A stretch of 5,368 bases of DNA from Lachnoclostridium sp. UBA1781 (lineage in GTDB: Bacteria > Bacillota > Clostridia > Lachnospirales > Lachnospiraceae). A program made the position numbers and the translations under genes. The stretch is from assembly GCA_002315495.1 (NCBI GenBank), contig DCGJ01000030.1:1-5368 (forward strand), written 5' to 3'. Of this stretch, positions 1 to 5,368 are shown piece after piece (the first letter of the stretch is position 1; each line of letters begins with the position of its first letter). The notes beneath the pieces were generated by a model that worked only from the letters and a program-made list of their open reading frames with translations, did not search any database and was not told where the DNA came from.

Positions 1-1016
1 GGAATATAATCCGCACCCATGGCAAACACCTTCTGTCCGTTGACCTCATGACAGAAATTCTCGCCCCACTCGTTCTTGTCACGATTCATCGTCATGGTGC
101 GAAGACCGATTCGAAACTCGCGCGAATCCAGAAGGTTTCCCTCTCCGTCGCAAAGTTCCACGAGCACCTGATACAAACGCTGCTCGCCGTAGCCATGCGG
201 CATCCAAAGCATTGGCTCTTCAATGACAATCGTTCCCGTTGCCTCGTCCTGAAGATACTGATTTCCCTTCGGATCCGTTACAAACACTTCAATCGAGTAA
301 TCCTCGCCACTGCCACAGGTACAACCCTCGTTATCAAACACATCGAGAGTAACCTCCGGGTCGAGATATACGACACCGTTCTCATGAGTTTGAAGCATCA
401 ATACGTCCTCGATGCGGGCCTTGTTGCCCCACACCAACGATACCGGTCGCCAGATTCCCATATCCGGAATTCGTGGGCCCCAGTCCCAGCCGAACATACA
501 ATGGGATTTGCGCAAATGCGGATATCCCTCCATCGAATCGCCCACGCCTCCGCAGAAGACCTTCTCGTTTTCTGCTTTAATATAATTCACAGGAGAAAAG
601 ATGCGGACGGTCAACTCATTTTCTCCGACGTTTGCCAACCCGTGGAGTTCCGCTTCATAGGTACGATGCATATTATCTACCGACAGCACCAGCTCATCAT
701 TTACATAAACCTCTGCCAACGTGTCGATTCCGTCAAAGTGGAGTGCCAGGTAATCTGCGGCCAGCATTTCCTCTGTAACAGTGAACATTTTGGTAAATGC
801 ACAATTATCATTCGACAGCGGTAGAATGGCTAATTCATTGGCTCTGTAGAACGGATCCTCGATTTCCTTTGCCTCCAAAAGCACGCTTACCATAGAGGCC
901 GGAACGGAGGTTTCATATACCCTTCCGTAGACGTTTTTTGCAAGCTCGCAGGAAGGTTCCTCCTTTGCCTGCTCCATCACAAACCTCCAATTATCCAATA
1001 GTTCGATTTGATTCAT
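1..1016 (-). CDS. Beta-mannosidase, glycoside hydrolase family 2 (N-terminal part, cut by window edge)
   Basis: The reading frame starts at ATG 1016-1014 on the minus strand and stays open for 338 codons to the window edge. An AAGGAG ribosome binding site (1030-1025) sits 8 nt before the start. The translation begins MNQIELLDNWRF and has the beta-mannosidase layout. An N-terminal sugar-binding beta-sandwich (about 1-200) carries DGIDTLAEVYVND at 95-107 and FGWDWGP at 175-181. An immunoglobulin-like domain follows (about 200-305) with LWMPHGYGEQRLY at 270-282. The TIM barrel then begins (NGQKVFAMGADYI, 326-338). GH2 mannosidases are usually about 820-850 residues, so the catalytic acid/base and nucleophile lie outside the window. 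The family removes terminal beta-D-mannose from the non-reducing end of mannosides and N-glycan or mannan fragments (EC 3.2.1.25). No signal peptide is visible, so a cytoplasmic enzyme acting on imported oligosaccharides is likely. The subfamily call rests on motifs; another GH2 activity is possible but less likely. Confidence 0.9.
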   Translation of the reverse strand, partial: MNQIELLDNWRFVMEQAKEEPSCELAKNVYGRVYETSVPASMVSVLLEAKEIEDPFYRANELAILPLSNDNCAFTKMFTVTEEMLAADYLALHFDGIDTLAEVYVNDELVLSVDNMHRTYEAELHGLANVGENELTVRIFSPVNYIKAENEKVFCGGVGDSMEGYPHLRKSHCMFGWDWGPRIPDMGIWRPVSLVWGNKARIEDVLMLQTHENGVVYLDPEVTLDVFDNEGCTCGSGEDYSIEVFVTDPKGNQYLQDEATGTIVIEEPMLWMPHGYGEQRLYQVLVELCDGEGNLLDSREFRIGLRTMTMNRDKNEWGENFCHEVNGQKVFAMGADYI

Positions 1017-1053
1017 TGTTGTTTCTCCTTATATATCACGCATTTTCAAAAAA

Positions 1054-1695
1054 CTAAACTTCATCATCCGGAACCGCCTCCGGCTCTTTTGCCAGAAGAA
1101 GCTCTCTTGCCGCCTTCTCTGCCTTGGCCTTTTCGATAATCTCCTCAATCGACACCGGGTAATAATCGTGGAACATACACCCAACATTGTAGGCATAAAA
1201 ACGAATGCCCCGTTCGCGGCATAGCGCCCGATACATCTCGAACAGTTCGCAGTCTTCTCCCCGATGGGTATGCCCAAACAGATGCATATAACCATACCGT
1301 TGCCCTCTCCAATGAGCAATCGGATAATGACTGATGACCACGTGCTTTCCGTCCACATTGATTTCGTCGTAATCTCCCACACTCTCGAACAGTTCGATAA
1401 ATGCGGCCGTCCTTAACTTGTCATGGTTTCCCCAGATGAGATGCTTCTTTCCGTTTAAACGCTTTAGAAGCGAAACCGTTTTCTCCTCGCCATACGAGGA
1501 CACATCTCCGAGAATGAACACGCGATCATGTTCCTTCACACGAGAATTCCAGCGACGAATGATCTCCTCGTCCTGCTGTCCCAAATCATCAAACGGTCGA
1601 TGATCCAGTTCCATTACTTTTTTGTCCCCCAGATGCAGGTCTGCGGTAAAATAAGTTGTTGCCATATTCTTCAAAAAAGGGGATGGCATCACCAT
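1054..1695 (-). CDS. Metallophosphoesterase, AQ_1575-like (calcineurin-like phosphoesterase superfamily)
   Basis: A cytosolic protein of 213 residues, or 203 if it starts at the inner ATG 1665. Numbered from that inner Met, it has all the metal-binding motifs of the superfamily in order: D9-L-H11 (TADLHLGD), G53-D54 (ILGDVS), G79-N80-H81-D82, S112-H113 and G131-H132-T133-H134. The C-terminal stretch NVGCMFHDYYPVSIEEI resembles the AQ_1575-type subgroup. Such enzymes hydrolyse phosphoester bonds with two metal ions; the substrate of this subgroup is not established and the sequence does not reveal it. The C-terminal tail (about 174-203) is a charged helix rich in Ala, Glu and Lys. Start choice: ATG 1695 has AAAGGA 6 nt upstream, but its first codons lie in a terminator hairpin. 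ATG 1665 matches where the family normally starts but has only a weak GAAGA site. The gene ends 37 nt before the mannosidase start, suggesting co-transcription. Confidence 0.88.
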   Translation of the reverse strand: MVMPSPFLKNMATTYFTADLHLGDKKVMELDHRPFDDLGQQDEEIIRRWNSRVKEHDRVFILGDVSSYGEEKTVSLLKRLNGKKHLIWGNHDKLRTAAFIELFESVGDYDEINVDGKHVVISHYPIAHWRGQRYGYMHLFGHTHRGEDCELFEMYRALCRERGIRFYAYNVGCMFHDYYPVSIEEIIEKAKAEKAARELLLAKEPEAVPDDEV

Positions 1696-1699
1696 CCCC
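1673..1699 (-). terminator. Intrinsic terminator after the zinc-ribbon gene
   Basis: Read on the minus strand, GGGGATGG (1699-1692) pairs perfectly with CCATCCCC (1686-1679) across a five-base TGATG loop, and six T residues (1678-1673) follow at once. This is a standard rho-independent terminator. It lies 37 nt beyond the stop of the zinc-ribbon gene, where that transcript would be expected to end. It also overlaps the upstream start option of the phosphoesterase, so it could act as an attenuator for the downstream pair if transcripts read through. On the plus strand the stem is followed by no T-run, so it should work in one direction only. Confidence 0.8.
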
Positions 1700-1736
1700 A
1701 GTCCTTTCTATGTCTCAATCATGCAAACTGCTCAAT

Positions 1737-2168
1737 CTACTGTCCCGTTGTCGTTCCGTAGGAATTCCAAAGTTGCCGGAATTGCTCCTGGTAGGTCGGG
1801 TCCTGCATCAGATAGAAGAAGGACGCAATCATCACAACGAAGAACACAATACAGAAAATAAAAATCGCACGACTGACCGCTCTTTGTTCCTTTGACGAGT
1901 TTGGGCTAAATGCACTGATGGCCATAATAATGGCAAATGCGAACCAGCCGTATACCGGAATCAATAACAGCACAAAGCACAGTAACCATCTGCCGGTGCT
2001 AAAGGACTTCCCGGTGCTTGTCACCGTTTGCTGAGTCGATTCCTCAAGGTGCAACGCATTTTGCGAAGTCACCTCCACCGGAGTTTCACGAAACGATGTT
2101 CCACAGTAGTAACAAAAATTCGCTTCCGCGATTGGATTCTCTCTTCCGCAATTCGGACATCTATCCAT
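1737..2168 (-). CDS. Small zinc-ribbon membrane protein of unknown function
   Basis: A 143-residue protein with a GAGG ribosome binding site (2180-2177) 8 nt before ATG 2168. The N-terminus is a zinc ribbon with Cys4, Cys7, Cys19 and Cys22 (CPNCG and CYYCG, 11 residues between the pairs), matching the zinc_ribbon_2 type common in Firmicute membrane proteins. A polar linker rich in Ser, Thr and Gln follows (about 26-60), then two hydrophobic segments at about 61-87 and 101-121. The first is long and contains a proline and a glycine, so it may be kinked. A short polar tail rich in Gln and Tyr ends the protein. With no N-terminal signal, the zinc ribbon probably faces the cytoplasm. The combination does not point to a function, and I assign none. 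The gene has its own promoter and terminator, so it appears monocistronic, divergent from trkA. Confidence 0.85.
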   Translation of the reverse strand: MDRCPNCGRENPIAEANFCYYCGTSFRETPVEVTSQNALHLEESTQQTVTSTGKSFSTGRWLLCFVLLLIPVYGWFAFAIIMAISAFSPNSSKEQRAVSRAIFIFCIVFFVVMIASFFYLMQDPTYQEQFRQLWNSYGTTTGQ

Positions 2169-2200
2169 AGTTCTAACCTCACATTCCCGAGCTTTTCCCT

Positions 2201-2229
2201 AATATATCATACTCCACCTTCACTCGCAA
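2201..2229 (-). promoter_or_regulatory. Sigma-A type promoter for the zinc-ribbon gene
   Basis: On the minus strand a TTGCGA -35 box (2229-2224) is separated by 17 nt from a TATATT -10 box (2206-2201). TGA directly before the -10 box gives an extended -10 element. Transcription would begin near 2194, leaving a leader of about 26 nt before ATG 2168. The call rests on consensus matching alone. Confidence 0.6.
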
Positions 2230-2248
2230 CCAAAAAGGTGTGTAATTC

Positions 2249-2277
2249 TTGTGTTTTTCGGGCCGTTGTAGTATGAT
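2249..2277 (+). promoter_or_regulatory. Candidate promoter for the trkA-trkH operon
   Basis: On the plus strand TATGAT (2272-2277) matches the -10 consensus in five of six positions. TTGTGT (2249-2254) is a weaker -35 box at 17 nt spacing. Transcription would begin near 2284, giving a leader of about 40 nt before ATG 2325. That is too short for a ligand-sensing riboswitch. The -35 boxes of this and the divergent promoter are about 20 bp apart, so one bound regulator could affect both. Confidence 0.5.
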
Positions 2278-2314
2278 AGGAAAAGGTTTATTTTACCTAC
2301 AAAGGGAAAGCTAT

Positions 2315-2319
2315 GGAGG
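2315..2319 (+). promoter_or_regulatory. Ribosome binding site that decides the trkA start
   Basis: GGAGG sits 5 nt before ATG 2325. It lies inside the first codons that would be used if translation began at the in-frame ATG 2313. That upstream ATG has only an AAGGG-type site, 6 nt away. The stronger GGAGG favours 2325, which gives a 458-residue TrkA, the same length as I recall for E. coli TrkA. Confidence 0.55.
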
Positions 2320-2324
2320 CATTT

Positions 2325-3701
2325 ATGGCACATAACAAAGGACTAAAGGTTATGATTGTCGGCTGTGGTAAGGTCGGTGTCGCTCTTGTTGAACGACTGA
2401 CCTCGGAAGGCCACGACGTAACGATGATTGATGATAATCCTGCCAAGATTGCACAGATTACCAATTTATATGACATTATGGGCGTGTGTGGAAACGGCGC
2501 CAGTTATTCCATCCAGAAAGACGCAGGCATTGAAAATACGGACCTGTTCATCGCGGTAACCGCATCGGACGAACTGAATCTTCTCTGCTGTACCATTGCC
2601 GGTCAGATGGGTAACTGTGCTGCGATTGCGCGAGTTCGCACCCCTGACTATAGCAAGGAAACCAACTATCTTCGTGAAAAGCTGGGCCTTGCCATGATTA
2701 TCAATCCGGATCTGGAGTCGGCTCGCGAAGCCGCCCGTATCCTTTCCTTACCGAGTGCGCTGAAGGTAAGCTCCTTCGCACACGGTCTTGCGGAGTTGAT
2801 TCGATTGGATGTGCCGGAGAACGGAAAACTCGCAGGAAAGAGCATTGCAGAGCTTGCAAAGTCCGGTATCACGGCGGATGTATTGATTGCTGCCATTAAA
2901 CGTGGTGATGAGGTAATGATTCCAAATGGTGCCACCATCATTCAACCGGGTGATGTCATCTCCTTCGTCAGCAGCCGTAAGAAGGGACATGTGTTCCTTA
3001 GCCGTCTCGGACTGATGTCCAAGAAGGTCAAGGACTGTATGATTATCGGTGGCGGCAAATCCTCCTATTATCTGGCCATTCAGCTTCTTGCAAGAGGCAT
3101 CGGTGTGAAGATTATCGAGCGTGACGAAGCCCGCTGCCAGGAGCTCAGTGTTCTCCTTCCGAATGCGATTATCATTAACGGAGACGGAACGGACGAGGAT
3201 GTACTGAAGGAGGAAGGAATTGAGACGGTTGGCGCATTTGTTGCACTGACCGGAATCGACGAAGAGAACATTCTCCTTACCCTTCATGCGAAGCGAATCT
3301 CCTCCGCAAAGGTTATTACGAAGATTAACCGTATCGGTTTCAAGGAGGTTATCGGGCATTTGGATCTCGGCTCGGTCATCTATCCGCGATATATCACTTG
3401 TGAGGCCATCATGGCTTACGCCCGTGCGAAAAATGCGTCCCGAGGCAACAATATCGAAACCCTCACGTATCTGTTCGACAACAAGGCGGAGGGCATCGAA
3501 TTTCATATTGAGACCGCCGGCGAATATACCGGCAAACCTTTGATGGATCTGAAGTTAAAGGATAACCTGCTGATTTGCTGTATCAGTAGAAACGGCCAGA
3601 TTATCATCCCAACCGGCCGAGACACACTGGAGGTCGGCGACTCGGTTATGGTTGTTACTTCTCATAGTGGCTTGGAGGATATTCACGATATTCTTGCATA
3701 G
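2325..3701 (+). CDS. trkA: Trk potassium-uptake system, NAD-binding regulatory subunit TrkA
   Basis: A 458-residue peripheral cytosolic protein made of two tandem RCK modules (Rossmann-type TrkA_N plus TrkA_C), the full bacterial TrkA architecture. Module one has a glycine-rich nucleotide loop GCGKVG at 13-18, with acidic D36/D37 at the end of the second strand to hold the ribose, and a TrkA_C domain around 145-225. Module two has GGGKSS at 242-247, acidic E265, GDGTD at 286-290 and a C-terminal TrkA_C domain around 375-458. In the family TrkA forms a ring under TrkH and gates K+ flow in response to nucleotides; in many Firmicutes the RCK_C domain also senses c-di-AMP, which I infer only by analogy. 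The second loop has Ser where the third Gly is usual, so binding there may be altered. The longer start at 2313 would add MEAF. trkH follows 37 nt downstream, giving a complete two-subunit transporter operon. Confidence 0.95.
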   Translation: MAHNKGLKVMIVGCGKVGVALVERLTSEGHDVTMIDDNPAKIAQITNLYDIMGVCGNGASYSIQKDAGIENTDLFIAVTASDELNLLCCTIAGQMGNCAAIARVRTPDYSKETNYLREKLGLAMIINPDLESAREAARILSLPSALKVSSFAHGLAELIRLDVPENGKLAGKSIAELAKSGITADVLIAAIKRGDEVMIPNGATIIQPGDVISFVSSRKKGHVFLSRLGLMSKKVKDCMIIGGGKSSYYLAIQLLARGIGVKIIERDEARCQELSVLLPNAIIINGDGTDEDVLKEEGIETVGAFVALTGIDEENILLTLHAKRISSAKVITKINRIGFKEVIGHLDLGSVIYPRYITCEAIMAYARAKNASRGNNIETLTYLFDNKAEGIEFHIETAGEYTGKPLMDLKLKDNLLICCISRNGQIIIPTGRDTLEVGDSVMVVTSHSGLEDIHDILA

Positions 3702-3730
3702 GAGTTATTCGTAGAGCAAAAAGGAGTTAT
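3700..3730 (+). promoter_or_regulatory. Duplicated Shine-Dalgarno block before trkH
   Basis: The nine bases AGGAGTTAT occur twice, at 3700-3708 (overlapping the trkA TAG stop) and at 3722-3730, 22 nt apart. TTCGT also recurs just after each copy (3708-3712 and 3733-3737). The second copy, in the context AAAAAGGAG, is the probable trkH ribosome binding site, but it lies 12 nt from ATG 3739, longer than the usual 5-9 nt. The first copy has no start codon after it. Confidence 0.55.
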
Positions 3731-3738
3731 CGTTCGTT

Positions 3739-5259
3739 ATGAATATGCCAATGATCCGATACATTTTGAATTGGATTTTAAGACTGCAAGCGGGACTGTT
3801 TCTGTTGGTTTCCCTGGTGTCTGTCATTTATCATGAGGACATCATTTGGTACTATCTTGGAACGGCGCTGGCCTGCATAGTTCTCAGCTTTCTCATTAGT
3901 CCGAGGAAGCCGCAAAATACGGTTTTCTACCTGAAGGAGGGCTGCGTCGCCACGTCTCTCAGTTGGATTTTGATGAGTATCATGGGCGCACTTCCGCTGT
4001 GGTTGTCAAAGGAATTTCCTTCCTTTACCGATTCCGTATTCGAAATTGTATCCGGCTTAACTACAACCGGTGCCTCTGTTTGTCAGAATGTAGAGGCACT
4101 GTCAAAAACAACCATTTTCTGGCGAAGCCTTTCCCACTGGGTTGGCGGTATGGGCGTACTTGTATTTATTCTTGCCATTGTCCCGATGGGCGGTGGTTCT
4201 CACTTTAACCTGATGCGTGCAGAAAGCCCGGGGCCGTCGGTCGGTAAGCTGGTACCGAAGATTCGTCAGACCGCACGAATTCTGTACGTGATTTATTTCG
4301 GACTGACCGTGTTGGAGTGCATTTTGCTGCTCTTTGGCGATATGAGCTTTTTCGAGTCGCTGAACACGTCTCTTGCAACCGCCGGAACCGGTGGCTTCGG
4401 TTTCCGAAACTCCAGCATGGCGGATTTTAATGCGTACACGCAATGGGTGATCACCATTTTCATGTTCCTCTTCGGTGTGAATTTTAACTTCTTCTATTTT
4501 CTGTTGTTAAGACAGTTCAAGAAGAGCTTCGCGATGGAGGAGGTTCGTTGCTACGCATTGCTGGCATTGTCCGCGATTACGGTCATTTCCCTTGATTTGT
4601 GGAAACATACCACCAATCTGTTTTCCAATGCGAGCGAGATTGTCCGCCACTCTTCCTTCCAGGTTGCGACCGTTATGACAACCACGGGTTTTGCCACCAC
4701 GGACTTTGATTTGTGGCCGCAATTTTCCAGAAGCGTTCTGGTGCTTCTGATGTTTATCGGTGCCTGCGCCGGTTCGACGGGTGGTGGCATGAAGGTGTCC
4801 CGTTATCTGATTGTATTGAAGACGGTTCGTAAGGAGTTAAATTCCTACATTCATCCAAAGAGTGTGAAGAAGATCACCTTCGACGAGAAGCCGATTGATC
4901 ACGATGTGGTTCGCTCGGTTAACGTCTTCTTCATAACGTATATCGTCATCTTTGTTACTTCGGTGCTTTTGGTTTCCATTGAAGGCAAGAGCTTAACCAC
5001 AAACTTTACCGCCGTAGCGGCTACGTTAAATAACATCGGCCCGGGTCTTGACCTGGTTGGTCCGACCAGAAACTATGCCGACTTTACCATTTTCAGCAAA
5101 TTCATCCTGATGTTTGATATGCTGGCCGGCCGACTTGAACTGTTTCCGCTGTTGATTCTCTTCCATCCGACCATCTGGAAGGATTCGGTACATCAGGCAC
5201 ATGTCCGCCGAAGAAATCGACGCCTCGATGCAGCCAAAGAGAAGAATAATTCGAATTAG
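3739..5259 (+). CDS. trkH: Trk potassium-uptake system, membrane K+ channel subunit TrkH
   Basis: A 506-residue polytopic membrane protein of the TrkH/KtrB K+ transporter family, made of four repeated membrane-pore-membrane units. All four selectivity-filter loops are present: TTTGAS at 108-113, TAGTGGF at 214-220, TTTGFAT at 314-320 and NNIGPG at 431-436. The conserved GACAGSTGGGMK segment (341-352) follows filter three, where the family has its intramembrane gating loop. HWVGGMGV (133-140) and GRLELFPLL (464-472) are further family landmarks. An extra hydrophobic N-terminal region (about 8-55) precedes the first pore unit, as in TrkH rather than the shorter KtrB. The protein ends in a strongly basic cytosolic tail (RRRNRR, about 490-495). 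It imports K+ across the cytoplasmic membrane and is gated by TrkA, encoded just upstream. The gene looks intact. A group II intron end lies 12 nt beyond the stop in opposite orientation, so the native terminator is not visible here. Confidence 0.95.
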   Translation: MNMPMIRYILNWILRLQAGLFLLVSLVSVIYHEDIIWYYLGTALACIVLSFLISPRKPQNTVFYLKEGCVATSLSWILMSIMGALPLWLSKEFPSFTDSVFEIVSGLTTTGASVCQNVEALSKTTIFWRSLSHWVGGMGVLVFILAIVPMGGGSHFNLMRAESPGPSVGKLVPKIRQTARILYVIYFGLTVLECILLLFGDMSFFESLNTSLATAGTGGFGFRNSSMADFNAYTQWVITIFMFLFGVNFNFFYFLLLRQFKKSFAMEEVRCYALLALSAITVISLDLWKHTTNLFSNASEIVRHSSFQVATVMTTTGFATTDFDLWPQFSRSVLVLLMFIGACAGSTGGGMKVSRYLIVLKTVRKELNSYIHPKSVKKITFDEKPIDHDVVRSVNVFFITYIVIFVTSVLLVSIEGKSLTTNFTAVAATLNNIGPGLDLVGPTRNYADFTIFSKFILMFDMLAGRLELFPLLILFHPTIWKDSVHQAHVRRRNRRLDAAKEKNNSN

Positions 5260-5271
5260 ATTCCGTTATGG

Positions 5272-5307
5272 ATCGAGTAGGAGGCGGTGACTAACCGCCG
5301 TCCTCTC
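5272..5307 (-). ncRNA. Group II intron domain VI with bulged branch-point A and 3' splice site
   Basis: Minus strand: an apical stem GGCGGT (5299-5294) pairs with ACCGCC (5288-5283) around a TAGTC loop. The basal stem GAGAGGA (5307-5301) pairs with TCCT (5282-5279) and CTC (5277-5275). The one unpaired base between them is A5278, placed exactly as the lariat branch point. C5300 is a lone unpaired base opposite. The final three bases GAT (5274-5272) lead to the splice site. Confidence 0.75.
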
Positions 5308-5309
5308 AC

Positions 5310-5341
5310 AGCCCCGTACGTACCGTTCGGTATACGGCGCT
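5310..5341 (-). ncRNA. Group II intron domain V hairpin (catalytic core)
   Basis: Minus strand: the lower stem A5341 to A5333 pairs with T5318 to T5310. The upper stem TACC (5332-5329) pairs with GGTA (5324-5321), with a GAAC loop (5328-5325). The two unpaired bases C5320 and G5319 are the conserved 3'-side bulge. The catalytic triad position reads CGC (5339-5337) rather than the more common AGC. G5338 faces G5313 where a G-U wobble is expected, the only non-pairing position in the lower stem. Confidence 0.72.
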
Positions 5342-5368
5342 TTCAATAGTTGACGTGCACAGACTGAT

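Larger units (their letters stand above)
5272..5368 (-). mobile_element. 3' end of a group II intron (domains V and VI), cut by window edge
   Basis: The sequence after trkH folds, on the minus strand, into the two hallmark 3' domains of a bacterial group II intron. A domain V hairpin (5341-5310) has a two-base bulge on its 3' side. After a two-base linker, a domain VI hairpin (5307-5275) has a single bulged A at 5278, the expected branch point. The intron then ends in CTCGAT, with the A seventh from the end and the terminal dinucleotide AU, fitting the AY rule. The 3' splice site is therefore between 5272 and 5271. The rest of the intron, including any reverse transcriptase/maturase gene in domain IV, would lie beyond the right edge. 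The bases 5344-5368 would be the 3' part of domain IV or its junction; I see no certain gene end there. Insertion is antisense to trkAH and intergenic, so trkH is not interrupted. The identification rests on structure and family knowledge, not on a database search. Confidence 0.8.

Noticed and set aside
48..824. Long plus-strand open frame of 258 codons
   Set aside because: It is the antisense shadow of the beta-mannosidase, whose minus-strand translation matches family motifs throughout; the plus-strand protein resembles nothing I recognise and has no ribosome binding site.
1048..1083. Possible terminator at the end of the phosphoesterase (CCGGA/TCCGG stem and a T6 run on the minus strand)
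   Set aside because: The stem is only 5 bp and the T-run starts about 15 nt after it, too far for an intrinsic terminator; the stem is within coding sequence.
1708..1736. Possible promoter for the phosphoesterase: TTGAGC, 17 nt, CATAGA on the minus strand
   Set aside because: The -10 box matches only three of six consensus positions, and the predicted start would fall in the terminator hairpin.
2278..2324. c-di-AMP or other riboswitch before trkA
   Set aside because: The leader after the likely promoter is only about 40 nt, with no extended stems, too short for a known riboswitch.
2748..3506. Minus-strand open frame of 252 codons inside trkA
   Set aside because: It is antisense to clear TrkA coding sequence with intact RCK motifs; the minus translation has no recognisable domain.
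5344..5368. C-terminus of an intron-encoded reverse transcriptase on the minus strand
   Set aside because: One frame runs open from the edge into domain V, but it would overlap the catalytic hairpin and shows no recognisable maturase residues in so short a stretch.

Overview
The window looks like a stretch of chromosome from a low-to-mid-GC Gram-positive anaerobe, most likely a Clostridia/Lachnospiraceae-type Firmicute. This is inferred from strong AGGAG-type ribosome binding sites, the codon style, a tandem trkA-trkH pair, a small membrane zinc-ribbon protein of Firmicute type and a group II intron end of a kind I associate with Clostridia. No 16S or other taxonomic marker is present, so the assignment is tentative.

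Layout. (1) 1-1016, minus: the N-terminal 338 residues of a GH2 beta-mannosidase, cut by the left edge. It stays open to the edge. (2) 1054-1695, minus: a metallophosphoesterase of the AQ_1575-like type, 37 nt upstream of the mannosidase and probably co-transcribed with it. (3) 1673-1699: a textbook intrinsic terminator on the minus strand. It lies just after the next gene and overlaps the first possible start of the phosphoesterase. (4) 1737-2168, minus: a small zinc-ribbon protein with two hydrophobic segments, with a good promoter in front of it. (5) 2169-2324: a divergent intergenic region with back-to-back promoters. (6) 2325-3701 and 3739-5259, plus: trkA and trkH, together a complete Trk potassium-uptake system. 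(7) 5272-5368, minus: the 3' end of a group II intron (domains V and VI with a bulged branch-point A), running off the right edge and inserted antisense 12 nt after the trkH stop.

How the parts work together. TrkH is the membrane K+ channel subunit and TrkA the cytosolic nucleotide-binding gating ring, so the plus-strand operon is a self-sufficient K+ importer. The minus-strand genes are unrelated to it by sequence: glycan breakdown, a phosphoesterase of unknown substrate, and an unassigned membrane protein. The most notable item is the group II intron terminus, which lies outside any protein-coding gene and is recognisable only from RNA secondary structure. I found no sign of a new defence or metabolic system in the window.
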